NCBI GenBank assembly: GCA_033763335.1
Contig: JANRKU010000016.1
Span: forward strand, 86,225 to 150,224
DNA length: 64,000 bases
Source: GCA-2794515 sp033763335
GTDB lineage: Bacteria > Chloroflexota > Anaerolineae > Aggregatilineales > Phototrophicaceae
Direction of reading: 5' to 3'
Below are positions 8,483-17,879 of this stretch, piece after piece. The position numbers and the translations under genes were made by a program. Under the pieces are notes generated by a model that worked only from the letters and a program-made list of their open reading frames with translations, had not been told where the DNA came from and made no database searches. Within the stretch, counting starts at the first letter, position 1; each line of letters starts with the position of its first letter.

Positions 8483-9586
8483 ATGAATCCATTTTTCTTT
8501 CAAGCACCTGTGCCACCTTCTGGGTATCGTCAGGCAGAAGATGTCACGTCTTATCTACCTGATTTCTTGTCACAATTACCCGTCAGTCTCGTCATAACAG
8601 TATGTTTAACATCAACATTATTGCTCATCGCCATGTCATGGTTTGCTTATTTTAAGCCCCGCAGAAAACGCCAACGCGCCAACCAACTAGAAGCCACCAC
8701 TCAAAATGAAGCCCTATCCGAAGCCTTTTCGTTATTAACAACTGATGAAATGGAGGAAATGCCTGTGCCACCCAAACCCTTGCCACAAATCCCACAAAAT
8801 AGCACCCCTAAAAAAGCGGTTGAAGATGAATTGCCCGATTTAGACATGCTACTCGATACAACTCGGCTCTCTAAAGAATTGCCAAAAGTAGACCCTATCA
8901 CACCCAAAAAACCGAGTGCGCCCGCGCCAGTTCCCACCACCGCCACGACATCTGTATATAGCACCCGCCAAACCATTCGGCTCAACACAGGCGACCTCAT
9001 CCCTGCCGACCAACTCATCACCATCTCCCGCGATGCCCGCGATGGGCGATTGGTGGTACAAATGAATGGCGTTGGTTATCGCACACTCGTCAATGATGCC
9101 AAAGCCAAAGACCAATTCGTCAAATTGATGCGAGAACTCTCTGATATTGTCAATAAAGCCGATGATAATCCCCCATCCGTCACGGCAGAAGCAGTCATCC
9201 CACCGCCACCTGTCGCCCCAATGCCAGTTACACCTATCATCAATGCCCCGCCCCCACCCCCCATCACACCAGATGGTAAAATGCCCGGTGATTTGCCAAA
9301 ATTCAACATAGATGATGCCGTAAAAGCGACCCCTAAAGGCAAATATGAAGCTGTTCCCATGCCAGAATTGAATATCGCAGAGGCAATCGAAGCCTATTTA
9401 CAACACAAACTCAAATTCACGCCAGAATATGCCACACGTATGATTCATGTTTTATCTGCGCCCGGTGGCGGTGTTCGGATTCAGGTGGATAACACCTTCT
9501 ATGAGGGTGTTGGCGATGTGGCAGATGTGGGTGTCCGCACCTTTTTGCAACAAACCATCGCAGAATGGCAAGCCCGCCAAAAATAG
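8483..9586 (+). CDS. Single-pass membrane protein with proline-rich cytoplasmic region
   Basis: 367 residues, no family recognised. A short N-terminus is followed by one membrane helix (about residues 33-52, SLVITVCLTSTLLLIAMSWF) and a basic stop-transfer KPRRKRQR, which predicts a cytoplasmic C-terminus. Two proline-rich linkers (PVPPKPLPQIPQ; PPPPVAPMPVTP) separate a small domain at about 165-225 (QTIRLNTGDLIPADQLITIS) from a C-terminal one (VLSAPGGGVRIQVDNTFYEG). The start at 8483 follows GGAGG by 12 bases. It is coupled to mutM. Confidence 0.7.
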   Translation: MNPFFFQAPVPPSGYRQAEDVTSYLPDFLSQLPVSLVITVCLTSTLLLIAMSWFAYFKPRRKRQRANQLEATTQNEALSEAFSLLTTDEMEEMPVPPKPLPQIPQNSTPKKAVEDELPDLDMLLDTTRLSKELPKVDPITPKKPSAPAPVPTTATTSVYSTRQTIRLNTGDLIPADQLITISRDARDGRLVVQMNGVGYRTLVNDAKAKDQFVKLMRELSDIVNKADDNPPSVTAEAVIPPPPVAPMPVTPIINAPPPPPITPDGKMPGDLPKFNIDDAVKATPKGKYEAVPMPELNIAEAIEAYLQHKLKFTPEYATRMIHVLSAPGGGVRIQVDNTFYEGVGDVADVGVRTFLQQTIAEWQARQK

Positions 9587-9765
9587 GGATTGTTCATTTA
9601 GTGAAAATAGACAGTGGGACGACATACACTGTGTTAGTTGTCCCCTAAAAAACCCAACTATTTTGATGAATTGTAGGGGCGGTACTAGCGCCTTTAGGCG
9701 CGTATGTCCGCCCAGTTATATCCGGTATATTTATGAGACAGACCATTTAGAGGCAAGTTATTGCC
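9587..9765. repeat. Intergenic composite hairpins, including a half-copy of the 50.3 kb cruciform
   Basis: Three inverted repeats between convergent genes. 9616-9644: GGGACGAC/GTTGTCCC with a G-T wobble. 9671-9716: GTAGGGGCGG, then CTAG, a hairpin CGCC-TTTA-GGCG, then CGTATGTCCGCCCA. This last order (CTAG, small hairpin around TTA, CGTATGTC-C/A-GCC) matches the right half of the 50270-50370 element, where the hairpin is ACCC-GTTA-GGGT. 9752-9765: GGCAA-GTTA-TTGCC followed by CTAC. None has a U-tract, so all are read as repeats. Confidence 0.7.
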
Positions 9766-10626
9766 CTACACCCATTTTTCATCCAAAGGCACAATTTCTG
9801 GTTGATTTTTAGCATTGCGGGTCAATTTACCGATTGGGCGCTTGGTCTCGTGGGGAAAAATTAACACGGCATCATGCTCAAATGCCCATGCTTGCCAAAT
9901 ACGCTTCGTTTCGAGCGTGACCATCGGCTCAATATCATACGCCGTCATCCACGCCAATTTTTCAAAATGCACCGCGAAAGATGCCATATCACAGACAAAC
10001 GCCGCATGTTGACCCATGCTCTCTATCCGAATTGCCATGTGACCGCGTGTATGACCGGGTGCCATAATGCCCAAAATGCCATCTGCGAGTTGTGTATCAC
10101 CATATAAAAGGCGCAATTGACCGCGTTTGCATAACACATCCCAATTGGCGGGAACATAGGTGGAGCGTGTGCGTTCATTGGGGTGGGTCGCATCTATCAA
10201 TTCCCGCGCCTGCACCACATATTCGGCATTGGGAAATGAGGGGATAATCGTCGTGCCATCTTCGGCAAACATCGTATTTCCGCCACAATGGTCGGCGTGC
10301 AAATGGGTATTGATGACCAAATCAATGTCACTGGCAGATACACCAATTCGCCCCAGCCCATCCAACAATGTGCCATAAGGGTATGTAATGCCCCAATTGG
10401 CACGCGAGCGTTCATCTAACCGCGCTCCCAAACCCGTATCCACGAGAATTTTTTGCGTAGGCGTTTGAATATACAAGCAATTGAGGCTCATTGGCACAAG
10501 GTTATTGTCGTCTGGCTCATAATAGGCTTTGAATAAAGAACGCGGGACAAGCCCAAATGGACCGCCCGCATCGGCTTGTGTGAGTCCTGCATGAAGCAAG
10601 TATATGGTCATATCACCCAGTTGCAT
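9766..10626 (-). CDS. MBL-fold metallo-hydrolase (lactonase-like)
   Basis: 286 residues of the metallo-beta-lactamase superfamily. The metal site is THLHADHCGG (HxHxDH, near residue 110), followed by a His in APGHTRGHMAI, an Asp in FVCDMASF and a terminal His in FPHETK. The N-terminal layout (YLLHAGLTQADAGGPFGLVPRSLF, ILVDTGLGA) resembles AHL-lactonase-type or general MBL hydrolases. The substrate cannot be read from the sequence. GGGGAG lies six bases before the ATG. The gene sits 14 bases downstream of the kinase-like gene, so co-transcription with it is possible. Confidence 0.88.
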   Translation of the reverse strand: MQLGDMTIYLLHAGLTQADAGGPFGLVPRSLFKAYYEPDDNNLVPMSLNCLYIQTPTQKILVDTGLGARLDERSRANWGITYPYGTLLDGLGRIGVSASDIDLVINTHLHADHCGGNTMFAEDGTTIIPSFPNAEYVVQARELIDATHPNERTRSTYVPANWDVLCKRGQLRLLYGDTQLADGILGIMAPGHTRGHMAIRIESMGQHAAFVCDMASFAVHFEKLAWMTAYDIEPMVTLETKRIWQAWAFEHDAVLIFPHETKRPIGKLTRNAKNQPEIVPLDEKWV

Positions 10627-10640
10627 GGTATTCTCCCCTA

Positions 10641-11720
10641 TTACGGTATTATTTCGCTAATCCACACAGCAAGAATACCCCCGCCGACAATAATTACGCC
10701 AATCAGGAAAATAACGGCAATGATGAGCAAGGGTACATAACCCATCATAGAAAAAAGACTTGCGATAGGTCCCCCTAATGTAAATATGGTTAAATATTCT
10801 AATAAACTACGGCGATAAGGTTTTCCACCACCACCTCCACCGCCTGAATATGACATATCATCGAGCTTTGAATCTCCAGAAAACTCCGTCACATCAGATT
10901 TGACACTAGAAACCATGCCCAAAAAGAATTTATCTGTGCGGAGTGCGTCAAAAAATGCCTGAGAAAACGATTTCATAGACGCATATCGTTCCGATGGATG
11001 ATATTCTGTTGCTTGTCGAATAACCTCATCCATCCCGACTGAGACATTAGAGATATAGCGTTTCAAAGACAGGGGTTCATAGTCATGTTCAGAGACCGGT
11101 GAATCCCAATAAGGGGGCATCTGCCCTGTTATCCATGCAAATATAACCATGCCCAATGAATACACATCAGATGCTTGGCTGGTTTTCCCAGAGTGGATTT
11201 GTTCTGGCGACATCCATAGAGAGTCATTCGTCGCTTCATGATGTTGCACCACACACCTTAACTGAAAATCGCTCAGGTAGGAATTTCCCTTTTGGTCAAA
11301 TAAAATATTGGTAGGCTTGATATTCCCATGAATCATTCCTTGCCGATGAGCATAGATTAATGCTGGAAAAATTTGATTAATCGCATCTTTGAAATGCACT
11401 AAATTTGTATTAGCCTGAATCCGCTTCTCTAAATTCCCCCCCGCCATATAGGGCATATCAATAGAGGGGAATTTATCGGTTAATTCATAATGATTGATGG
11501 GCAGGATATTCGGATGCTCTAATTCCTTGATATGGCTCATCTCGCTCAAAAATTGCTTCATAAAGCCTTGTGTCTGAGCCAACTTATTGGGATACAGTTT
11601 AATCACGGCAGGCGCATTGGTAATAGGCGACTTTGATAAGAATGTCAATGCCTGTGGTGTGCGCGATATTTGTTTGATAATTTGATATTTGCCAACAAAT
11701 TTAAGTGGTGTGTTGTTCAT
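10641..11720 (-). CDS. Degenerate Ser/Thr kinase (predicted pseudokinase) with two C-terminal membrane helices
   Basis: 359 residues with a Hanks-kinase fold: KYQIIKQ start, ATP-lysine in AVIKLYP, APE-like WMSPEQI, DVYSLGMVIFAWITG. Key positions are lost. The glycine loop reads ISRTPQALTFLS, the catalytic HRD is HGN (IHGNIKPTNILF, Asn near residue 132 in place of the base Asp), and DFG is DFQ. It should therefore be inactive or a scaffold. After a Gly-rich linker come two hydrophobic segments at the C-terminus (about 305-355) and no extracytoplasmic domain. It is a paralogue of the next two kinases upstream and 8 bases from the broken one. Confidence 0.85.
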   Translation of the reverse strand: MNNTPLKFVGKYQIIKQISRTPQALTFLSKSPITNAPAVIKLYPNKLAQTQGFMKQFLSEMSHIKELEHPNILPINHYELTDKFPSIDMPYMAGGNLEKRIQANTNLVHFKDAINQIFPALIYAHRQGMIHGNIKPTNILFDQKGNSYLSDFQLRCVVQHHEATNDSLWMSPEQIHSGKTSQASDVYSLGMVIFAWITGQMPPYWDSPVSEHDYEPLSLKRYISNVSVGMDEVIRQATEYHPSERYASMKSFSQAFFDALRTDKFFLGMVSSVKSDVTEFSGDSKLDDMSYSGGGGGGGKPYRRSLLEYLTIFTLGGPIASLFSMMGYVPLLIIAVIFLIGVIIVGGGILAVWISEIIP

Positions 11721-11728
11721 TTATCTTC

Positions 11729-13267
11729 CTATGATTTAATCCGAAACGTGTCTATCATCACGGCAAAAATGTCGGCATTCGTTGATGAAAATGGTGTAAA
11801 CGTTAAGGTATAGCTTTTATTATTCATCAAAACAATATAGGCATTGGTTTCAGAATTTAGAGAATGTACGGGATTAATGAACCGAAAATACATTGCTTTA
11901 CCAACAGGTAATTGAACAATGATAGCCTCTACATCTATGAATCCAAGTTTTTCATACTCGCTTTTAAGATAAGCTAGAACTTCCTCAAGTGGTGCATACC
12001 CAACATCCTCAGTAACGATAATATTCAAGTTTGTCGTAAAAGCAGGGTCACAGACGAATATTTGCAATTTACCAGATTCAAAGGAAGATCTCATTTGAGT
12101 CATCACCTGATAAAATTCTGGACTAACCTGCCCCTCAAATGATTGAGTATTCTGTAAAATCATATTCACATATTCTGGTGTATTGATATTTATCCAATCG
12201 CTTGGCGCGGCTATTTCGACATCTTTGCCACTATATAACATGTACCCCTCTGGAATAGTGGCAGGCTGATAAGTGTATGTATTGGCATTATATGATGTAA
12301 GTGTTACAAAAACAGTTATCGCAAATATAACGACAAAGGCTAAAACAGAGAATACCGCCCAGAATAGTAACGGAGATGTTTTTTTAGGGGCAGTCTCAAG
12401 TTTTGAAAAATCATATTTTGTGCTATCGGAAAAATCGGTGACATTGAGTGGATGTGGGCGAACAGGCTCATTCAGGCGGGTGGTATCACGCAATGCCTTG
12501 ATAAATGCCCGAAAAAATTCTTTGATAGACCCAAAGCGAATAGCAGGATTTTGTGCTGTCGCTTGTTGGATAACATCATCCAGCATTGGCGAAGCCTCTG
12601 GGCGATAAATACGGATTGATGGCAAGGTTTTCTGTCTGTTATTGGACAAAAAAGAGTCTGTCCAAAATGGGGTTTTGCCAGTTATCCACTCAAATAAAAC
12701 CATCCCCAACGCATACACGTCAGAGCGTTCATCTGCGTTTAGTTGATTAACCTGTTCTGGCGCAATATATGGCGATTCTATCGGGCGATGTTGCATAATT
12801 GCCTCAATGCCAAAATCGCTCACATAGGCTTTTCCGTCTTGGTCAAATAAAATGTTTGATGGCTTAAGATTGCCATGAATCACCCCTTGCTCATGGGCAT
12901 AATCGAGTGCTTGGCAAATCTGATGCACGGGTTGTTCTAGTTCAGATAATGTCTTTATCCCTGCTTGAATACGACTGGTTAAATTACCACCATCTACATA
13001 ACGCATCGCAATAGAGGGAAATTTATCGGTTTAACCATAGGTATAAATTCGCACGATATGAGGATGGGTTAAAGATTTGATACGGGCTAAGTCATGCGAA
13101 AACTGTTCCAAAAAGCCATCTTGCAACGACTCTGATGGATACAATTTGAGCGCAACAATACGGTCTGTTGAAGGGGGCTTAACCTGAAATACAAGTCCAT
13201 TCTGCCCCCGCCCAATTTGCTTAACAATTTGATATTGCCCAATAAACTTTTCTTGAGAATGATTCAT
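11729..13267 (-). pseudogene. Ser/Thr kinase-like receptor interrupted by one in-frame TAA
   Basis: Reads through as one 512-codon frame except for a TAA at 13031-13033. N-terminal part: MNHSQEKFIGQYQIVKQIGRGQNGLVFQ to HPHIVRIYTYG. It then continues in the same frame TDKFPSIAMRYVDGGNL. The downstream paralogue has YELTDKFPSI at this point, so a Leu codon TTA seems to have become TAA. The catalytic HRD is HGN (IHGNLKPSNILF); DFG is kept. One membrane helix follows (about residues 305-330), then an outside domain (IPEGYMLYSGKDVEIAAPSDW) shared with the intact kinase. The start at 13267 is preceded by GAGGGGGG. It could also be a sequencing error. Confidence 0.8.
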
Positions 13268-13323
13268 ATCCCCCCTCACAAAATTATAGTCGGGATGGCA
13301 CTTATACCGTGCCATTTACCATC

Positions 13324-13794
13324 TTATAAATGATAGTAATCGCGCATTTGTGGGATAAAAGGTAATCCCACCATCAAAAACGCCAAGATATACAGGATAA
13401 TTTGAATGGGAGCGAGGGCAGGCAACGTAAAAATTTGCACTGTAAGCCATATTAACAGAGCAATTCCCATTAGTACAGAGAAAGCCCATGCCCAATGTTC
13501 ATGCGTCCAACGCACCATCAGCCGATTAAATATCGCTATTTGTGGGCGAAACCATAATGCGATTAATGCTATCATGCTACCAAAGCCCCACAACATAATC
13601 AAAAAAATGCCCGGAATCGTAAAATTTTGAAATGGGGTACGTGCTAAATCGCTAACAGGCATCCCCATCGGCGCACCACTAGGGTCGCTTAACATCAGAT
13701 ACCCACCGATAAATCCATTGATGCCAACAATCAAAAATGTAAGGGATAACAACGCCAAAGGGAATAGCGGACGATGTTCTGCTTGGTTTTTCAT
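13324..13794 (-). CDS. Four-helix membrane protein, unknown function
   Basis: 156 residues with four hydrophobic segments (PLALLSLTFLIVGINGFIGG, IPGIFLIMLWGFGSMIALIALWF, WAFSVLMGIALLIWLTVQIF, IQIILYILAFLMVGL), short loops and a charged N-terminus. No family recognised. The start at ATG 13794 (MKNQAEHRP) is supported by GAGAGG three bases upstream of ATT-ATG; a further in-frame ATG at 13806 would place that motif inside the gene. It lies between two kinase paralogues on the same strand. Confidence 0.7.
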   Translation of the reverse strand: MKNQAEHRPLFPLALLSLTFLIVGINGFIGGYLMLSDPSGAPMGMPVSDLARTPFQNFTIPGIFLIMLWGFGSMIALIALWFRPQIAIFNRLMVRWTHEHWAWAFSVLMGIALLIWLTVQIFTLPALAPIQIILYILAFLMVGLPFIPQMRDYYHL

Positions 13795-13908
13795 AATACC
13801 TCTCACTAATTAATATGAGCTAACACCTTCTTTCATCATAAGCCCAAAATTTGTTGAGTGAGTAGTGTAATGAATCGGCTTTCGCAATGATAAACGTCAT
13901 AACAACCA

Positions 13909-15594
13909 TCAAGAAGTGATGCGAAAAGTCTCTAGCATGGCATCAAATTCATCTTCCCAATCTTCGGTGGTGGTTGAATTAATTGTGAATGTCACAGAAT
14001 AAAGTTTGCCATCCTTTATCAATGAATAAAACTCGCTGATAGACGAAATTCCACCCGCAATCGGCAACCTTGCCTTCATGTGAATAGCCTCACCATCGGG
14101 TAATTGCACGCGCTCAACAAAATCAATCTCCATACCCAATTGCTGATATTGCAAGCTGATGTAATTTTCGACATTATCAAGCGAATCAAATGGATTTTGT
14201 TCTACTGCGACATTGACATTCACCCCAGTATCTGTGTCAATGGCAAATATCTGAAACACGCCCGCCTCAATTTGTGGTTTAATCTGAAGCATAAAATTAT
14301 AGAGTTGTGGATTCACGTTTTGCATCGTGGCAATGGCATTATTTATAAAATCGCCTGTGGTGACATCTGTCCAGCCTTCTGGGACGGCAATTTGCACATC
14401 ATTCCCCTGATACAACACATACCCTTCTGGAATCTGAACCGAGATGGGTGCGCGTCTGCCAGTAGTGGTATTTATGGTATCTTGAGAGGCAGAATCGGTT
14501 GATGGGCGTGTTGCGACAAGTATCCCCGCGCCAACCACAGCCAAAATAGCCACTATCGCCAAAAATAAAACACCCGTATTGCGTTTTTTGGGCATCGGAT
14601 AGGGGGTTTGTGCATATCCCCCATACATGGGTTGTGGTGGTTGGGAGTAGTATGGCGTAGGTGCAGGGGTATACGATTGGGGTGGTGGTGTATAAGGGGG
14701 TGTAGGTTGTGGATTTGGCGGTGGAGCATAATTATATGGGGGTGGAGACGATGAAATAGCACCACCTTTAATCGCTTGGCTAAATGCCATAAAAAATTCA
14801 CCCGCCGATGTAAACCGCTCAGAGGGATTTTTTGCACATGCCCGCATGATGACCGCTTCGATTTGTGGCGAAATATCGGCACGAAATGTCCGTACAGGTG
14901 GGACAGGTTCTTCGATTTGTTTGAGCAATAAGCCAATAGGGGTATCTGCCCGAAATGGCATTTTTCCTGTGACCCATTCAAAAACAACAATCCCCAATGA
15001 ATATACATCAGAACGGGAATCAATCGGTTGTGAACGGGCTTGTTCTGGCGACATATAGGCAGGGGTACCAATAATGGCGCTTCCCGTGAGGTCACTACCC
15101 AACACACGGGCAATGCCAAAATCGCTTAAATACGCATTGCCATCTTGGTCAAAAAGGATATTACCGGGTTTCAAGTCACGGTGAATAATGCCTTGTTGAT
15201 GGGCATAATCTAATGCTTGACAAATTTGACGCAAAGGTCTTTCTAATTCTGCCAAATTGGGCAAATTCTTACGAATTCTGCCCTCCAAACTGCCCCCACC
15301 CAAATAACGCATCACAATATAAGGGATGCCATTCACCTGTCCATAATCATGTACAGGCAAAATATGCGGATGTTCCAATTGACTGATGATTGCCGCTTCA
15401 CGGGTGAATCGCTCAAAAAAACCGGGGTCGTGCAAAAATGTGCGTGGCAAAACTTTTAGGGCGACAACCCGATTGACAGAGGGTTGTTGAGCGCGATACA
15501 CGGTTGCCATGCCCCCACGTCCTATTTCTTCGATAACAACATATTGCCCCAATGTTTTGCCAATAAGTTCATCTTTTGGCTGATTGCTCATCAT
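13909..15594 (-). CDS. Transmembrane Ser/Thr protein kinase (PknB-like) with extracytoplasmic C-terminal domain
   Basis: 561 residues and the only kinase of the cluster with all catalytic residues: glycine loop IGRGGMATVYRA, ATP-lysine VALKVLP, catalytic loop IHRDLKPGNILF (Asp near residue 140), LSDFGIAR, GTPAYMSPEQA. A Pro/Tyr-rich juxtamembrane linker (about 275-335) precedes one helix (VLFLAIVAILAVVGAGILVA). The outside domain of about 190 residues (IPEGYVLYQGNDVQIAVPEGW to DAMLETFRITS) resembles PsbP/DUF1795-type folds; this is inferred. Two ATGs are adjacent (15594, 15591). The gene starts 13 bases after the adenosine deaminase stop. Confidence 0.93.
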   Translation of the reverse strand: MMSNQPKDELIGKTLGQYVVIEEIGRGGMATVYRAQQPSVNRVVALKVLPRTFLHDPGFFERFTREAAIISQLEHPHILPVHDYGQVNGIPYIVMRYLGGGSLEGRIRKNLPNLAELERPLRQICQALDYAHQQGIIHRDLKPGNILFDQDGNAYLSDFGIARVLGSDLTGSAIIGTPAYMSPEQARSQPIDSRSDVYSLGIVVFEWVTGKMPFRADTPIGLLLKQIEEPVPPVRTFRADISPQIEAVIMRACAKNPSERFTSAGEFFMAFSQAIKGGAISSSPPPYNYAPPPNPQPTPPYTPPPQSYTPAPTPYYSQPPQPMYGGYAQTPYPMPKKRNTGVLFLAIVAILAVVGAGILVATRPSTDSASQDTINTTTGRRAPISVQIPEGYVLYQGNDVQIAVPEGWTDVTTGDFINNAIATMQNVNPQLYNFMLQIKPQIEAGVFQIFAIDTDTGVNVNVAVEQNPFDSLDNVENYISLQYQQLGMEIDFVERVQLPDGEAIHMKARLPIAGGISSISEFYSLIKDGKLYSVTFTINSTTTEDWEDEFDAMLETFRITS

Positions 15595-15607
15595 TTTCCC
15601 TAATCAA

Positions 15608-16648
15608 TTAAATATTTAGCCAACCTCGAAATTGCGCCATCAATGCACGCCGTTCATCATCATTCAAAAAAGATGCGCGTGCCGCATTAAGCATAAATCC
15701 TTTGATGTCGTCTATGGTGAATGGCAAATATTGTAACACACGAATGAGTTCATCTGTCAGGGTAATACCGCTAACCAAGGGGTCATCGGTGTTAATGGTG
15801 ATAGGCAACCCACTGGCGACCAAGATGGGCAATTGATGAGAAGCCATATTGCTGACCACCCCACTGTCTACATTGCTACTCGGACACACCTCTAGGGTAA
15901 TATTGCGCTCCAATAACACATTGACCACGCCCCCATCTTCAATAGAGCGAATCCCATGTCCAATTCGTGACGCACCAATATTGCTAATAGCATCCCACAC
16001 ACTATCTGCCCCTTGCCATTCACCCGCATGAAGGGTGATGTGCAAACCAGCATCGCGCCCCATGTGGAACACATGCCGAAATGGATAGGCGGTGTAATCA
16101 CTTTCAATCCCCGCCAAATCAATCCCCACCACACCCATATTCATATGAGCGATGGCGGCTTTGGTCACTTGTTCGCCCACCTCTACACTCTCATGCCGAT
16201 TCATCGAAACAATGAGGCGCACTTGAATATCATGAATTTTTGCCGTTGCCATAGCCGTTTCACAGACCCAATGCACAACTTCATCTGGGGTGGCTTTCAT
16301 CGAATTGCATAAGGCACGCGGGGTAAAGCGCAATTCCATATATTTAACATTGTCGAGGGCGGCATCTTCGACCACTTCGCGGGTAATGCGCCGTATGACG
16401 TTGGGAGATAAAAAAAATTGACGCAAAACACGGAATTTTGCCAAAAAATTTTGCCATGTACGCGGTTCATCGGGCATCATCTGAACAAAGGGGCGCAATA
16501 CTTCGGGGTGATATTCTGGCATTTCCATACCAAAATCACGGGCAATATCAATGAGCGTTTCAAGTCTGACCGCCCCTTCCAAATGCCGATGGAGTTCTAT
16601 TTTGGGCATTGCCCGAATACTATCATAAAGGTCTTGCTGAACGTCCAA
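15608..16648 (-). CDS. add: Adenosine deaminase
   Basis: Deaminates adenosine to inosine in purine salvage. The 346 residues have the metal and catalytic motifs in order: ELHRHLEGAVR, TLHAGEW, GHGIRS, CPSSN and NTDDPLVSG. The start is taken as TTG 16648, which follows the stop of the upstream gene directly (TAATTG) with GGAG nine bases before it; the first internal ATG (MPKIELHRH) would cut into the first strand. The kinase gene follows after 13 bases. Some ADA-like proteins act on other substrates such as aminodeoxyfutalosine or adenine, and this cannot be excluded. Confidence 0.9.
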   Translation of the reverse strand: MDVQQDLYDSIRAMPKIELHRHLEGAVRLETLIDIARDFGMEMPEYHPEVLRPFVQMMPDEPRTWQNFLAKFRVLRQFFLSPNVIRRITREVVEDAALDNVKYMELRFTPRALCNSMKATPDEVVHWVCETAMATAKIHDIQVRLIVSMNRHESVEVGEQVTKAAIAHMNMGVVGIDLAGIESDYTAYPFRHVFHMGRDAGLHITLHAGEWQGADSVWDAISNIGASRIGHGIRSIEDGGVVNVLLERNITLEVCPSSNVDSGVVSNMASHQLPILVASGLPITINTDDPLVSGITLTDELIRVLQYLPFTIDDIKGFMLNAARASFLNDDERRALMAQFRGWLNI

Positions 16649-16966
16649 TTAGTCCCGCTCCGCTAGTAACCAACTCCAATAATGCCACGCCACAACCACC
16701 CCCAATGTTAGCCCAAAAGCAGGCGCTCCATTATAGACCAATATCCACAAAACACTATCATACTCGGTCGCATGAGGGGTAATGAACACCCAAAAACGCC
16801 CACCTACGCCGATGAGGATAAAGAACGCCGCCAAAAAATAAACCCAATAATAGCGTGTAGCGCGGGTCACACGACCCAACCGCCGACTCAGCAAGCCAAG
16901 CACGATGAGCAATACCGCCATTGCGGTCATCCCCAATCCTGCCAAAATACTTGCCCATGATGCCAT
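16649..16966 (-). CDS. Small membrane protein, three predicted helices
   Basis: 105 residues, no family recognised. Hydrophobic segments lie at about 5-27 (ILAGLGMTAMAVLLIVLGLL), 40-60 (YWVYFLAAFFILIGVGGRF) and 73-96 (LWILVYNGAPAFGLTLGVVVAW), with a basic RRLGRVTRATR loop between the first two. Its TAA abuts the TTG start of add, so the two are probably translationally coupled. It sits five bases downstream of another three-helix protein, and the pair may work together. Confidence 0.7.
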   Translation of the reverse strand: MASWASILAGLGMTAMAVLLIVLGLLSRRLGRVTRATRYYWVYFLAAFFILIGVGGRFWVFITPHATEYDSVLWILVYNGAPAFGLTLGVVVAWHYWSWLLAERD

Positions 16967-16971
16967 GCGAT

Positions 16972-17274
16972 TTATTCCTCTTTTCGTCCACTCACCATTA
17001 ACCAGTATAGGCGAAAGCTCAAAATTGCCAACACAAAACCGCCAATTCCAATGAGTATATCACCAAACGGGTCGCCAACGGCACTATCCAAGCTGGCATA
17101 GCGCACCGCCGACACACCAAATAATAACAAGGGAAGCAAAAAAAAGCGCGAGTAAGTATTTTTCTTAGAAAATTTTTCATAAAGTCGTGCAATCAGCAGG
17201 GCAAATAATAGCAACATGGCAAGGGGAAACCATGCGTAAATAACGAGTAATTGATTGAGCGAGAGCGATGTCAT
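16972..17274 (-). CDS. Small membrane protein, three predicted helices
   Basis: 100 residues, no family recognised. It begins MTSLSLNQLLVIYAW. Helices are predicted at about 8-30, 43-60 and 72-93, with a basic loop ARLYEKFSKKNTYSR after the first. It is the first gene of the apparent run with the next small membrane protein, add and the kinase. Just upstream lies a hairpin CCATAGAGG/CCCCTATGG (17299-17322). Confidence 0.68.
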   Translation of the reverse strand: MTSLSLNQLLVIYAWFPLAMLLLFALLIARLYEKFSKKNTYSRFFLLPLLLFGVSAVRYASLDSAVGDPFGDILIGIGGFVLAILSFRLYWLMVSGRKEE

Positions 17275-17339
17275 GTGTGTACTGATTAACCCACGTAACC
17301 ATAGAGGAAAAATCCCCTATGGTGTCTAAAAAAATCCTA

Positions 17340-17705
17340 TCAGGACGAGAAATTCATGCTGTTGATGACCACCTGAATTGCCTCAATGCGAAAATGTCGG
17401 TCATAACAGGCTTCTATAAAATCACTCATCATCTGACGGGTGGCTTTATCTTTTGGCAGTTTATAACGACGAATGCCGTCTTTATCTTCAACCGCAAGGA
17501 TTTTAGCGACCACCAGCGCCTCTAATTCCACTTCAACGGTGGCTATATCGCGTCCTGTGCCTTTTGCGACACCCTCGGCGGTTTCTTTGCGGGTGGGGCT
17601 ATTGCTAAAATAATGTACCAAATCCCAACGGGCAAAAGAACACACCCGATTTTGGATAAATTCGAGTAAATCGGGGGTCATTGTTGGAGGCGAAGCATTC
17701 ATCAT
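17340..17705 (-). CDS. Small winged-helix-like protein
   Basis: 121 residues from the chosen ATG (MMNASPPTMTPDLLEF); the frame is open seven codons further to a TTG, but the ATG is preferred. The centre FARWDLVHYFSNSPTRKETAEGVAKGTGRDIATVEVELEALVVAKILAVE has the order expected of a winged helix: domain helix, serine/threonine turn, recognition helix, wing (DGIRRYKL). It is probably a DNA-binding regulator, but no target is visible. No strong ribosome-binding site is present. Confidence 0.6.
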   Translation of the reverse strand: MMNASPPTMTPDLLEFIQNRVCSFARWDLVHYFSNSPTRKETAEGVAKGTGRDIATVEVELEALVVAKILAVEDKDGIRRYKLPKDKATRQMMSDFIEACYDRHFRIEAIQVVINSMNFSS

Positions 17706-17830
17706 GGGTGATTCTCGCTTTCTCAATAACGATTCAGATAAGATAGTGTGCCAAATCGCTCAAATTTATAACAATTTGTAAGACCATTGTATCAAATAAT
17801 TGCCTTTAGAAATTCAATTCCATGAAATTC

Positions 17831-17867
17831 TCATAAAAATTGCCAGAGGGCGGTGTGCCTCTGGCAA
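17831..17867 (-). terminator. Intrinsic terminator of secA
   Basis: Arms TTGCCAGAGG (17840-17849) and CCTCTGGCAA (17858-17867) with an eight-base loop. On the minus strand the hairpin runs into ATTTTTATG. It begins about 12 bases past the secA stop. Confidence 0.85.
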
Positions 17868-17879
17868 AAGTGATGTTCA

